The position numbers and the translations under genes are program-made. A model generated the notes under the pieces. The model was not told the DNA's origin, searched no databases, and was given only the letters and a program-made list of their open reading frames with translations. A stretch of 64,000 bases of DNA from Haladaptatus caseinilyticus (lineage in GTDB: Archaea > Halobacteriota > Halobacteria > Halobacteriales > Haladaptataceae): the NCBI RefSeq assembly GCF_026248685.1, contig NZ_CP111036.1, positions 1,984,001-2,048,000 on the forward strand, written 5' to 3'. Below are positions 7,504 through 15,263 of the stretch, in pieces; position 1 is the first letter of the stretch; each line of letters starts with the position of its first letter.

Positions 7504-7902
7504 ATGGAATCGATTCCAGACGATTATCACGACCTATTCGAGCGAAAAACGTTCGCGAATCTCGCCACCGTAATGCCGGACGGGACGCCACAGGTAACGC
7601 CGGTGTGGGTCGGATACGACGGTGACCACGTTCTGGTGAATACGGCGAAGGGACGGCAGAAGGAGCGAAACATCCAGCGCAATCCGAAGGTCGGATTGGA
7701 TATGCTTGACCCGGATGACCCGTACCGATTCGTCTCGGTTCGCGGCGAGGTGGAGGAAGTGACCGAAGACGGTGCGGTCGAACACATCAACGAACTCACC
7801 AAACGGTACATGGAGCGTGACGAATACCCGAATCTCGGTACGGAACAGGGTCCGCGTGTTATCGTTCGCATCCGCCCCGACCGCGTCGTGACCAGCGGCT
7901 AA
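7504..7902 (+). CDS. PPOX-class F420-dependent oxidoreductase
   Basis: The 132-residue protein has the split-beta-barrel pattern of the pyridoxamine-phosphate-oxidase superfamily: FANLATVMPDGTPQVTPVWVGYDGD, then KERNIQRNPKVGLDMLDPDDPYRFVSVRGEVEEV. The length and pattern match the short F420- or flavin-dependent enzymes common in haloarchaea and actinobacteria. The substrate is unknown. It is transcribed away from the small winged-helix regulator, which may control it. Confidence 0.85.
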   Translation: MESIPDDYHDLFERKTFANLATVMPDGTPQVTPVWVGYDGDHVLVNTAKGRQKERNIQRNPKVGLDMLDPDDPYRFVSVRGEVEEVTEDGAVEHINELTKRYMERDEYPNLGTEQGPRVIVRIRPDRVVTSG

Positions 7903-7916
7903 TTCCACTCAGCGGC

Positions 7917-8087
7917 TCAGTGGTGTGTTTTCGGCCCGTGGTCGGTTTTTGGTGCTTCGCTGTGACGGTTGTACTGGCCAAGCACACATCCGCAGTCGGG
8001 ACAGTGGACGACGATCACTCGTTCGTACTCGTGGCGAACGAGCTCGTCCGCGGTGAACTCGCCGTTACAGTGTTTACATATCGGCAT
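7917..8087 (-). CDS. Small zinc-ribbon protein (56 aa)
   Basis: ATG 8087 gives MPICKHCNGEF; an upstream in-frame ATG at 8123 would add 12 unlikely residues. Two Cys pairs, CKHC (residues 4-7) and CPDCGC (about 27-32), form a probable single zinc ribbon, followed by a His-rich tail (SEAPKTDHGPKTHH). It ends 14 nt from the convergent F420-type gene. Haloarchaeal genomes carry many such 50-60-residue zinc-finger proteins; the role of this one is unknown. Confidence 0.7.
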   Translation of the reverse strand: MPICKHCNGEFTADELVRHEYERVIVVHCPDCGCVLGQYNRHSEAPKTDHGPKTHH

Positions 8088-8176
8088 CCATACCACTACG
8101 TGGTGTACGTGAGCAAGGTGCAAAACAGTTCGTGCAACCGTGCGTTTCTCCGTTTGCCTGTCCGCTTTCAGTACCG

Positions 8177-8182
8177 TTTTAT
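8177..8182 (+). promoter_or_regulatory. TATA-like box for the methyltransferase gene
   Basis: TTTTAT is centred about 36 nt before GTG 8216, leaving a leader of about 8-10 nt. Confidence 0.45.
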
Positions 8183-8215
8183 CCCCCCGGCGAGGTACAC
8201 CCGTGTGAAGAAAGT

Positions 8216-8923
8216 GTGAAGGGACAGGAATGGTATCAGGCTACGGAGGTGGCCGAGGAATACGACGAGAAGCGATTCTCCCGTGGCGGCAGACTCATCG
8301 ACCGCCGTGAGAAGGAGGCAGTTCTCAACGCGATCGGGCCGGTCGAGGGGAAGCGCGTCCTCGAAATAGCCTGTGGAACTGGCAGATTCACCGTCATGCT
8401 CGCCGAACGAGGTGCCGATATCGTCGGCCTCGATATCTCATCCGCCATGCTCCAACAAGGCCGACACAAAGCACGAAATGCTGGCGTCGCCGACCACCTG
8501 GAGTTCATGCGCGGGGATGCAGCACGCCTCCCATTCCCCGACGACTATTTCGATACCGTATTCGCGATGCGGTTTTTCCACCTCGCGGACACGCCCGCTT
8601 CCTTCCTGAGCGAAATGCGGAGGGTCTCCAAGGAACAGGTCTTTTTCGATACGTTCGCCGGGCCGAGCACACGTAGTCTCTATAACTGGCTGTTACCGAT
8701 GGGGTCGCGGCTGTACTCCCTCGACGACGTGGAAAAACTCCTCGCCGAAACCGGTCTTTCGCTGGTCGATTCGGACCATGATTGGATTCTCCCCTACGGA
8801 TTTTATCGAAAGATTCCGGACGTCGTCGCGGAACGGATCCGGGAAATGGATACGGCCATCGTCGAGTCCGCGGTCGGTGATCAACTCGCGTCCGTTTCGT
8901 ACTGGAATGCCCAAGTGAAATAG
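8216..8923 (+). CDS. Class I SAM-dependent methyltransferase
   Basis: I place the start at GTG 8216 (235 residues, KGQEWYQATEVAEEYDEKRF...) because the 28 codons before it run through the promoter and read as shadow sequence. Motif I (VLEIACGTGRFTVMLAERG), the acidic residue after strand 2 (IVGLDISSAML), the GDAARLPFPDDYFDTVF segment and the post-motif helix identify a UbiE/COQ5-like small-molecule methyltransferase. The substrate is unknown. It precedes a glycosyltransferase that has its own TATA-like box. Confidence 0.85.
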   Translation: MKGQEWYQATEVAEEYDEKRFSRGGRLIDRREKEAVLNAIGPVEGKRVLEIACGTGRFTVMLAERGADIVGLDISSAMLQQGRHKARNAGVADHLEFMRGDAARLPFPDDYFDTVFAMRFFHLADTPASFLSEMRRVSKEQVFFDTFAGPSTRSLYNWLLPMGSRLYSLDDVEKLLAETGLSLVDSDHDWILPYGFYRKIPDVVAERIREMDTAIVESAVGDQLASVSYWNAQVK

Positions 8924-8938
8924 ACGCGTGCCGAATTA

Positions 8939-8945
8939 CTTTTAC
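8939..8945 (+). promoter_or_regulatory. TATA-like box for the glycosyltransferase gene
   Basis: CTTTTAC is centred 28 nt before ATG 8970, consistent with a leaderless transcript. Confidence 0.45.
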
Positions 8946-8969
8946 GTTCCCGGTATCTGAAAAGCGGAT

Positions 8970-9878
8970 ATGAACCTATCCGTGGTGGTTCCGACGCTCA
9001 ACGGGAAAAACCCGCTGAGCGCAAGCCTCGATGCGCTCTCCCGGCATGCGCCGGACGCCGAGGTCGTCGTCGTCAACGGGCCATCCGCGGACGGAACGAC
9101 CGGAATGGTGTGTGAACGCGATGACGTGAGCGCGCTCGTGGAAATCTCCGACCGAAACCTGAACGTCGCACGAAACGCCGGAATCGCCGAAGCCAGCGGT
9201 GACGCGGTCGCGATTATCGGCCAAGATGCCGAAATCGAGTCGTCGTGGTACGACGGCGTCGAGCAAGCGATCGCGACCGGCGCGGACGTAGTCACTGGGC
9301 CGGTTCACCGGATGGTTAGAGCTGGGATGACGACTGAAACGGTCGAAACGCGGACGATTGCAGGGCGGGACGTGACCTACTTTTCCGGTCAGAACGTCGT
9401 GTTCACCCGCGATACTATCGAAGCCGTCGATGGGTTCGACGAGAACCTGAACACTGGCGGCGCGCGTGACTGTGCCCACCGACTCGCCAGTCTCCATCGG
9501 TCAGTTACGTGGTCGCCGATGGTCAGTATCGGCCGGGACGAACGCGAGGACGAGGGGATCGAGCGTGATTGGGATGTCAAATATCGCTCGCTTGCGTACC
9601 GAATGACGAAAAACTACGGTCCGCGTCTGACGGTTTTCAGACGGACGATACAGGACGCAGTCGCCGACGCCAGAAAGACGGGACGAGACGTGGCGTCGGG
9701 TGACGCCGAACCGTCTGTTTGGGCGAGCTGTGGGAAACGTGTTTGTAAGGGTATCGCGGTCGGAACGAAAGACGGAATCGCCGCCCGTCTGCGTGACCGA
9801 AACGGTTCTCGAAACCCCGCCGGTCTTTCCTCCCGTGCGGACCGCGCCGTCGAGCGATACGATTGGCGGGACGCCTAA
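8970..9878 (+). CDS. Family 2 glycosyltransferase
   Basis: The 302-residue protein starts with the GT-A fold opening NLSVVVPTLNGKNPLSASLDAL and continues with EVVVVNGPSADGT and NVARNAGIAEASGDAVAIIGQDAEIE. In place of the classical DxD metal site it has GQDAE. The C-terminal third (YDWRDA ending) has no membrane segment, so it is a soluble or peripheral enzyme acting at the cytoplasmic face. The likely role is transfer of a sugar to a lipid or protein glycan, but donor and acceptor are unknown. Nothing nearby defines a glycosylation locus; a sugar nucleotidyltransferase lies 22 kb away. Confidence 0.8.
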   Translation: MNLSVVVPTLNGKNPLSASLDALSRHAPDAEVVVVNGPSADGTTGMVCERDDVSALVEISDRNLNVARNAGIAEASGDAVAIIGQDAEIESSWYDGVEQAIATGADVVTGPVHRMVRAGMTTETVETRTIAGRDVTYFSGQNVVFTRDTIEAVDGFDENLNTGGARDCAHRLASLHRSVTWSPMVSIGRDEREDEGIERDWDVKYRSLAYRMTKNYGPRLTVFRRTIQDAVADARKTGRDVASGDAEPSVWASCGKRVCKGIAVGTKDGIAARLRDRNGSRNPAGLSSRADRAVERYDWRDA

Positions 9879-9973
9879 CCGCGCTTGTTGATGCTGTTCC
9901 CGGCGGTTTTTTTCGATATGACGATTCGAACTGCTAGACGCAAGCCTCGAGCGAACGAAATCCCCGAACGATT

Positions 9974-10789
9974 TCAATCCACGGAAAGTGCCTCGACGAC
10001 ACGGGACGGATTTCGCGTAAACACCTTTCGCATAGCGTCTTCGGGTACGTCCAAGGTCAAAATTTCCATCACTGCGACGTTCGGATGGGCGTTCGGGGCA
10101 CCGCTGCCGAACAGCACGCGGTCGGGATGTTCCATGATGGCGCGCTCCATCTGGTCGCGGTAACGCACGAAACTCGTGTCCAGATAGCAGTCATCGGAGG
10201 AATCGAGCAAGTCGATCGCCTCGTCCATCAACTCGCGGTTGAGCGGATAGCCGCCGAAATGCGAGAGCACGACGGGGAACGACCGGTCCAGAAGGGTTTC
10301 GGTCGCGTCGGTCGGGGTAAACCCCTCGCCTGCATGGACGAGGACGGGGAGACCGCCATCCTCCAGTCGGTCGAGAACGGACTCGTCCGGCAGGCCATCT
10401 TGCACTGGATCGAGTTTGAACCCATGGAATCGGTCGTCGTAGGCGTACTGTTCGATATCTTCGGGAGAGGTGTGCCAGTCCTTCCGGCGGGCACCGAAAT
10501 TCCGCAGTCGCGCCGTAGCGTTTCCGGTCGGATCACGCGGGCCGTTGATTCGTGCAAAGGTGACGAAAGGCCGTTCGACGCTTCGTCGGGCGACGGCATT
10601 GTTTGCACGGAGATAGCTTTTGCCGTCCTGCGGTCCGGCAAAAACGACGGTCGAAACGACGCCCGCTTGATGCATCTCGCGCTCAAGCTTCTCGGGGGAG
10701 ATGGCCCGTCCCCGTGCCGTAACCGCCTCTTCTACGGGAAGACGGGAATGAACGTCGACGACGCGAAAACGGTGCTCCAGTTCCAACAT
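9974..10789 (-). CDS. Amidohydrolase-like TIM-barrel protein lacking canonical metal ligands
   Basis: The 271-residue protein has the barrel pattern of amidohydrolase family 2: VVDVHSRL at strand 1, HGFKLDPVQDG, LPVLVHAGEGF, VVLSHFGGYPLNRE and VLFGSGAPNAHP at strand 8. The strand 1 HxH motif reads HSR, and the strand 8 aspartate (usually FGSDxP) is glycine, so a classical metal site is incomplete. It may be an inactive homologue or use another chemistry. It is divergent from the thermosome gene, with about 130 bp between the starts. Confidence 0.75.
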   Translation of the reverse strand: MLELEHRFRVVDVHSRLPVEEAVTARGRAISPEKLEREMHQAGVVSTVVFAGPQDGKSYLRANNAVARRSVERPFVTFARINGPRDPTGNATARLRNFGARRKDWHTSPEDIEQYAYDDRFHGFKLDPVQDGLPDESVLDRLEDGGLPVLVHAGEGFTPTDATETLLDRSFPVVLSHFGGYPLNRELMDEAIDLLDSSDDCYLDTSFVRYRDQMERAIMEHPDRVLFGSGAPNAHPNVAVMEILTLDVPEDAMRKVFTRNPSRVVEALSVD

Positions 10790-10890
10790 CTGAAATTTCC
10801 TCGCGCGTAATATTATTTGAACCTATCGGTCGTCACGTTCGAATCCGGGATGTGTGTCGGCGTGTCATCCCGCGAACGTAGTGGAAAACT

Positions 10891-10897
10891 TTATATA
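10891..10897 (+). promoter_or_regulatory. TATA box of the thermosome gene
   Basis: TTATATA, preceded by the A-rich GGAAAACT, is centred 28 nt before ATG 10922. This strong box implies a leaderless or near-leaderless mRNA. Haloarchaeal cct promoters are known to be heat-responsive; no separate operator can be assigned here. Confidence 0.65.
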
Positions 10898-10921
10898 GAA
10901 TATCAATCATTCGTTGTAGTG

Positions 10922-12514
10922 ATGTCAGAATCAGGCTTCGGACAGCGACGCATGGGCGGACGACCGATGTTCATCCTCAGCGAGGATTCCCAACGAACAC
11001 ACGGACGAGACGCTCAGTCCTCCAATATTGCCGCTGGAAAAGCGGTAAGTGAAGCAGTACGGACCACGCTCGGCCCGCGTGGTATGGACAAGATGCTCGT
11101 CTCCGACGACGGTGACGTCGTCATCACCAACGACGGGGCGACCATCCTCAACTCGATGGATATCGAGCACCCCGCCGCACAGATGATCGTGGAAGTCGCG
11201 CAGACGCAGGAAGACGAGGTTGGCGACGGAACGACGACCGCTTCCGTTCTCGCGGGCGAACTTCTCGCCAAAGCCGAAGACCTGCTCGAACAGGACGTTC
11301 ACGCGACGACCATCGTCGAAGGCTACGCCCGCGCACGAGATATCGCAGTGGAAGCCATCGATGACCTCTCGCTCGCCGCAGATATCGACGACGAGATCCT
11401 CAAGCAGGTCGCCGAATCCAGCATGACCGGGAAAGGAACCGGCGATATTACGACCGAACGGCTCGCCGAAGTCGTCGTCAACGCCGTGCGACACGTCGAG
11501 GGCGACGAGAAGGTCGAACGCGACGATATTCGTGTTCACACGCAGGTCGGTTCCAGTTCCAGCGCGACGGAACTCATCGAGGGTATCGTCACCGACGCCG
11601 AACCGGCACACAAAAACATGCCGCGCTCGGTCGAGGATGCCACCGTCCTCGCCACGGACGGTACGTTCGGCGTCCGCGAGACGGAACTCGACGCGGAATA
11701 CTCCGTGGACAACGTCGATCAGCTCACAGCGGCGATGGACGCCGAGGACAACCAACTCAGAGAACTTGCCGATGCCATCGCCGACGCCGGTGTGGACGTC
11801 GTCTTCTCACATTCCTCCATCGACGACCGGACGGCCGCATACCTCGCCAACCACGGCATCCTCGCCTTCGAGGACGTCGATGACGACCTGACGACCGCAA
11901 TCGCACAGGCGACGGGCGGTAAACGCACCGGCAAGCCGGACGACGTGGACGAGGACGAACTCGGTCACGCCGACAACATCCGTGTCGAGAAGTACGGCGA
12001 CGAGAACCTCGCATTCATCGAGGGTGGCGCGGCCGCAAAATCCGTCACGCTCTTCGTCCGCGGCGGGACGGAACACGTCGTTGACGAACTGGAACGCGCA
12101 CTGAACGACGCGCTCGATGTCGTCTCCGCAGCCGTCGATACCGGAAGCGTCGTCCCCGGTGCAGGCGCAACCGAGATCAACATCGCAGGCCGCGTTCGCG
12201 ACGAAGCAGCGGGTGTCGAAGGCCGCCAACAACTCGCTATCGAGGCGTTCGCCGACGCCATCGAAGTGCTCCCACGTACGCTCGCCGAAAACACGGGTAT
12301 GGACCCGATCGACGCCCTCGTCGACCTCCGCGCCGCCAACGACGACGAAGCGGGGCGCGCAGGAATCATCTCCTCGGGCGAGACGGGCACGATCGCGAAC
12401 CCAGTCGAGGAAGGCGTCATCGACCCCGCCTCCGTCAAGCGCGAGGCAGTCGAAAGTGCTACCGAAGCCGCGACGATGATCGTCCGCATCGACGACGTTA
12501 TCGCCGCGAAGTAA
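10922..12514 (+). CDS. Thermosome subunit (group II chaperonin)
   Basis: Starting at ATG 10922, just after the TATA box, the protein has 530 residues. Visible hallmarks are [14 protein letters not shown] (about 47-60), the ATP-site motifs TNDGATIL (69-76) and [15 protein letters not shown] (101-115), and [10 protein letters not shown] in the equatorial domain. The 35 codons upstream in the same frame lie in the promoter. The protein ends [11 protein letters not shown] and lacks the Gly/Met-rich tail usual in CCT1/CCT2 chaperonins. As I recall, Haloferax CCT3 also lacks it, so this may be the third, non-essential type. It folds proteins in a double-ring complex in the cytoplasm. Confidence 0.93.
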   Translation: MSESGFGQRRMGGRPMFILSEDSQRTHGRDAQSSNIAAGKAVSEAVRTTLGPRGMDKMLVSDDGDVVITNDGATILNSMDIEHPAAQMIVEVAQTQEDEVGDGTTTASVLAGELLAKAEDLLEQDVHATTIVEGYARARDIAVEAIDDLSLAADIDDEILKQVAESSMTGKGTGDITTERLAEVVVNAVRHVEGDEKVERDDIRVHTQVGSSSSATELIEGIVTDAEPAHKNMPRSVEDATVLATDGTFGVRETELDAEYSVDNVDQLTAAMDAEDNQLRELADAIADAGVDVVFSHSSIDDRTAAYLANHGILAFEDVDDDLTTAIAQATGGKRTGKPDDVDEDELGHADNIRVEKYGDENLAFIEGGAAAKSVTLFVRGGTEHVVDELERALNDALDVVSAAVDTGSVVPGAGATEINIAGRVRDEAAGVEGRQQLAIEAFADAIEVLPRTLAENTGMDPIDALVDLRAANDDEAGRAGIISSGETGTIANPVEEGVIDPASVKREAVESATEAATMIVRIDDVIAAK

Positions 12515-12536
12515 ACGGCCGGAGTCGAGAACACGG

Positions 12537-12549
12537 TTTTTTGTTTTTT
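12537..12549 (+). terminator. Double oligo-T terminator after the thermosome gene
   Basis: Two runs of six T residues separated by a single G lie 22 nt after the stop codon, a typical archaeal intrinsic terminator. Confidence 0.65.
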
Positions 12550-12618
12550 GCCGGTCGAAACGGTGCTCCGTACGCCAAGTAGCAAACCCTAACCATCGGG
12601 CGTCCCAACACGCTGACC

Positions 12619-12882
12619 ATGAGCGAGCGCATCGTTTCGAGTCGCCCCATCTTCCTCGCGACTGCGACGACCATCGTCCTCGTCGCCGGGGGAATCGGCT
12701 TCGTCGTCGGGACGACGGGGCAGAACCGTGGCACGACGATGGACCTGTTTGGCGTTCCGCTGTTCGAGATGTCGCCGATAGCGATGGCGCTGTTCGGCAT
12801 GGTTCTTACGACGTTCGTGCTGATTCTGCTGTTCAGCCTCGTCACCTACGCATCACGGTACGACACCGAACAATCGGCCTGA
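12619..12882 (+). CDS. Small two-helix membrane protein (87 aa)
   Basis: Two hydrophobic segments are clear: PIFLATATTIVLVAGGIGFV (about 10-30) and IAMALFGMVLTTFVLILLFSLV (about 53-74). The short loop between them contains FGVPLFEMSP. It resembles uncharacterised haloarchaeal membrane proteins; no function is known. It follows the thermosome terminator and precedes another small membrane protein by 38 nt, so those two may be expressed together. Confidence 0.7.
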   Translation: MSERIVSSRPIFLATATTIVLVAGGIGFVVGTTGQNRGTTMDLFGVPLFEMSPIAMALFGMVLTTFVLILLFSLVTYASRYDTEQSA

Positions 12883-12920
12883 ACAGAACTGTTATTTCCC
12901 TCGAATGATTTCCGGTTGAC

Positions 12921-13190
12921 ATGGCAACCAAATCCTCCACCAGAACCAGCAGGGGACGAAGTTCGATATACGAGACGCTGGCGATTACGCTCACGATTCT
13001 GCTGGCGAACATGCCGACGCTCGGTGCGTTCTACGTCGCACTCGACACTTACGATGCTGGCATGGGAATCGGTTTCTTCCGGTATCTAACGACGACGATG
13101 AGCGGCGCGCTCATCTTCGCGATCCTCTGGACTGGCATCGTTTTCTTCGCGTTCGGCCCCGCGTTGGTCGGGGCGAGGGATCGACGGTAA
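12921..13190 (+). CDS. Small two-helix membrane protein (89 aa)
   Basis: A Ser/Arg-rich cytoplasmic N-terminus (about 1-18) is followed by two hydrophobic segments (LAITLTILLANMPTLGAFYVA and SGALIFAILWTGIVFFAFGPAL). No catalytic motif is seen and I do not recognise the family. It lies 38 nt after the previous small membrane protein and converges with the TRIC-like channel gene 14 nt away. Confidence 0.65.
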   Translation: MATKSSTRTSRGRSSIYETLAITLTILLANMPTLGAFYVALDTYDAGMGIGFFRYLTTTMSGALIFAILWTGIVFFAFGPALVGARDRR

Positions 13191-13204
13191 GGTATCGAAC
13201 TGAT

Positions 13205-13807
13205 CTACACCGTCGGTAGCCCCCACTCGTACCGAATCGCTAGCAGACGGAGACTCAAGACGACTCCTGCACAGGCGATGGCACTCGTCTGCGAACTGAC
13301 TCCACCCTCCACCAGTACCCAAAACGACATCCCGCCGAGCAGCGCGCAAGTCGCGTAGAAATCCTCGACCAACACCGAGGGGACGGTCTGGAGGAGCAAA
13401 TCGCTGATGAGGCCGCCGCCGACACCCGTCACCGTCGCAAGCAGCACGACGCCGAAGGCGGTGAGTCCGGCATCGTGAGCCACGAGCGCGCCGGTCGTGG
13501 CGAACGCGGACAGGCCGATCGCGTCCGGAATTCTGACGACCGGGCGTTCGGTCAAATCGTCGCCGAATCGCGAAAGGCCGACGGCGATTGCAACACCGAC
13601 CAGTGCGACGCTTACGTCACCCATCGACCGGAGGGCGGCGGGCGTCGTGTTGACCAACAGATCGCGGGTAACGCCACCGCCGAGCGCGGTCATCACGCCG
13701 AGAACTCCCACGCCGAGCAAGTCGAGGTCGGCGTCGCTGCCGCGAAGCGACCCGACGACGGCGAACGCCAGTAACCCGACGACGTTCATGATTCCGAACG
13801 CATCCAT
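13205..13807 (-). CDS. Trimeric intracellular cation channel family protein (TRIC/UPF0126)
   Basis: The 200-residue protein has about seven hydrophobic helices and the two pseudo-repeat signatures of the family, TALGGGVTRDLLV and TGVGGGLISDLLL, each with the GGG kink that lines the pore. Prokaryotic homologues form homotrimeric cation channels, mainly for potassium. The start at ATG 13807 (MDAFGIMNVVG) matches the usual short N-terminus. It lies 28 nt after the SAM hydrolase gene on the same strand. Confidence 0.88.
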   Translation of the reverse strand: MDAFGIMNVVGLLAFAVVGSLRGSDADLDLLGVGVLGVMTALGGGVTRDLLVNTTPAALRSMGDVSVALVGVAIAVGLSRFGDDLTERPVVRIPDAIGLSAFATTGALVAHDAGLTAFGVVLLATVTGVGGGLISDLLLQTVPSVLVEDFYATCALLGGMSFWVLVEGGVSSQTSAIACAGVVLSLRLLAIRYEWGLPTV

Positions 13808-13835
13808 CGTTATCCCGTTTCCCGCGTTTCACGCA

Positions 13836-14582
13836 TTATTTTTCCAATCGAATCTCGTCGCCAACGGCGACGCCAAACGCATCGTCGCCGCGTCCTTGGT
13901 TCACCGCGAGTTCGACGTTGCCGTGGCTTCCGACCGTCACGAGCTGACGGTCGAGTGCGACGTGTGCGTACGACGGTTCGACCGGCGCGGACGTTCCGTT
14001 CACTTCGATTTCGTCCACGGCATCGAGGAAGCCGCCGGGAACGTTCGTGATGGCGTTGCCGAAGTCGTCCACGACGAGGATTTCTCCCGCCGCCGCCGAT
14101 TCGCGGATTGTCGGCTCCGGGAATCGTAACGCTTCGAACTCGCCGGTGGGTTCGATGTCGGGGAGGGTTTCCATCGAATCGACGCCGGTTTCGTGGATCC
14201 GGGCGGCAGCGGGCGCGAACACGTCCCGACCGTGGAACGTCGAACTGTTCGCGTCTTCGTATTCGATTTCGAAGATTTCGCGGTCGCCAAGCTCCCGGGC
14301 GACGGGAAGCAAAACGCCGTTGTCCGGGCCGACGAGCGCATGGTCACCTGCTCGGACCGCGATCGCTGCGCGGTCGGTGCCGACGCCGGGATCGACGACG
14401 ACGAGATGGACCGCTGGCGGGAAGTACGGAAGTACTTCGCGGAGCCAGAACGCGGTCGTTCGGATGTCCTGACGTGGAAAATCGTGTGCGATGTCCACGA
14501 GACGGGTATCGCTGTGTCGGCACAGCACGCCCTTCATCGCGGCGGGATACGGCGTACCGAAGTCTGACGAGAGCGTTATCAT
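13836..14582 (-). CDS. SAM hydrolase / SAM-dependent halogenase family protein (DUF62)
   Basis: The 248-residue protein begins MITLSSDFGTPYPAAMKGVL, the diagnostic opening, where the aspartate holds the ribose of SAM. It contains VVDPGVGTDRAAIAV, ALVGPDNGVLLP and STFHGRDVFAPAAA. The archaeal members hydrolyse S-adenosylmethionine to adenosine and methionine with water as nucleophile. The loop characteristic of fluorinases and chlorinases is not apparent. Its start overlaps the stop of nadM (ATGA), so the two are translationally coupled. Confidence 0.9.
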   Translation of the reverse strand: MITLSSDFGTPYPAAMKGVLCRHSDTRLVDIAHDFPRQDIRTTAFWLREVLPYFPPAVHLVVVDPGVGTDRAAIAVRAGDHALVGPDNGVLLPVARELGDREIFEIEYEDANSSTFHGRDVFAPAAARIHETGVDSMETLPDIEPTGEFEALRFPEPTIRESAAAGEILVVDDFGNAITNVPGGFLDAVDEIEVNGTSAPVEPSYAHVALDRQLVTVGSHGNVELAVNQGRGDDAFGVAVGDEIRLEK

Positions 14583-15097
14583 ACGCCGTTGGAGTCGGTC
14601 TGGCTGACACGCTGGATACGCTCGATACCGCCGCTTTCCTCGATGACTTCGGTGACCGGTTCGGGAACGAGCTTCTGCCAGTCACCGCCTTCGACCATTC
14701 GGTCGCGGACTTCGGTACCTTCGAGGACATCACGGTTGAACATCGGCGATTGGCGAACTTCCACGCCAGCCTCCGTGAACAACTGGATAACGAGGGGATT
14801 GTTCGAGTAGGCCACGTCGAACTCCGGACTCATGCTTTGGACATGGCTCACCCACACGGAGTTCCTGTCCAAGTCCTCGATCGGCACCGCGTAGGTAACC
14901 AAGTCGGAGTCCACGAGGGATTTGGTTATCATCATGATTCGCTCGCCCGCCGTGAACGGGTCGTGCCGAGTGTGTGAGTCCCCGGCACTGCCGATGCCGA
15001 GGACGAGTTCGTCCACTTCTTCTGAAATCGTCTCGACCACGCTGTGGTGGCCGTTGTGGTAGGGTTGGAAGCGCCCGATGTAGAACCCGCGGGTCAT
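14579..15097 (-). CDS. nadM: Nicotinamide-nucleotide adenylyltransferase
   Basis: ATG 15097 yields 172 residues beginning MTRGFYIGRFQPYHNGHH, with the nucleotidyltransferase HxGH motif (HNGH). The longer open frame upstream is a shadow of the lonB region. GIGSAGDSHTRHDPFTAGER and the C-terminal GTEVRDRMVEG segment match archaeal NadM, which joins NMN and ATP to make NAD. It is divergent from lonB with a 166-bp gap and is coupled to the SAM hydrolase gene by a 4-nt overlap. Confidence 0.93.
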   Translation of the reverse strand: MTRGFYIGRFQPYHNGHHSVVETISEEVDELVLGIGSAGDSHTRHDPFTAGERIMMITKSLVDSDLVTYAVPIEDLDRNSVWVSHVQSMSPEFDVAYSNNPLVIQLFTEAGVEVRQSPMFNRDVLEGTEVRDRMVEGGDWQKLVPEPVTEVIEESGGIERIQRVSQTDSNGV

Positions 15098-15263
15098 GGT
15101 CGATTCGTCGGCCAGCGATTGTATAAGAGTGACGAGTCGCGTCCGGGCAAAACCGCCGTGTTTCACAGGTTTCCGGCCAACTGTTGGAAACCGGCACGCA
15201 GGGTCGCAGGGAGAAAGTATATCAGTTCGCCTGCCCTCGTTTGAATCACACCGAACGAATTCT

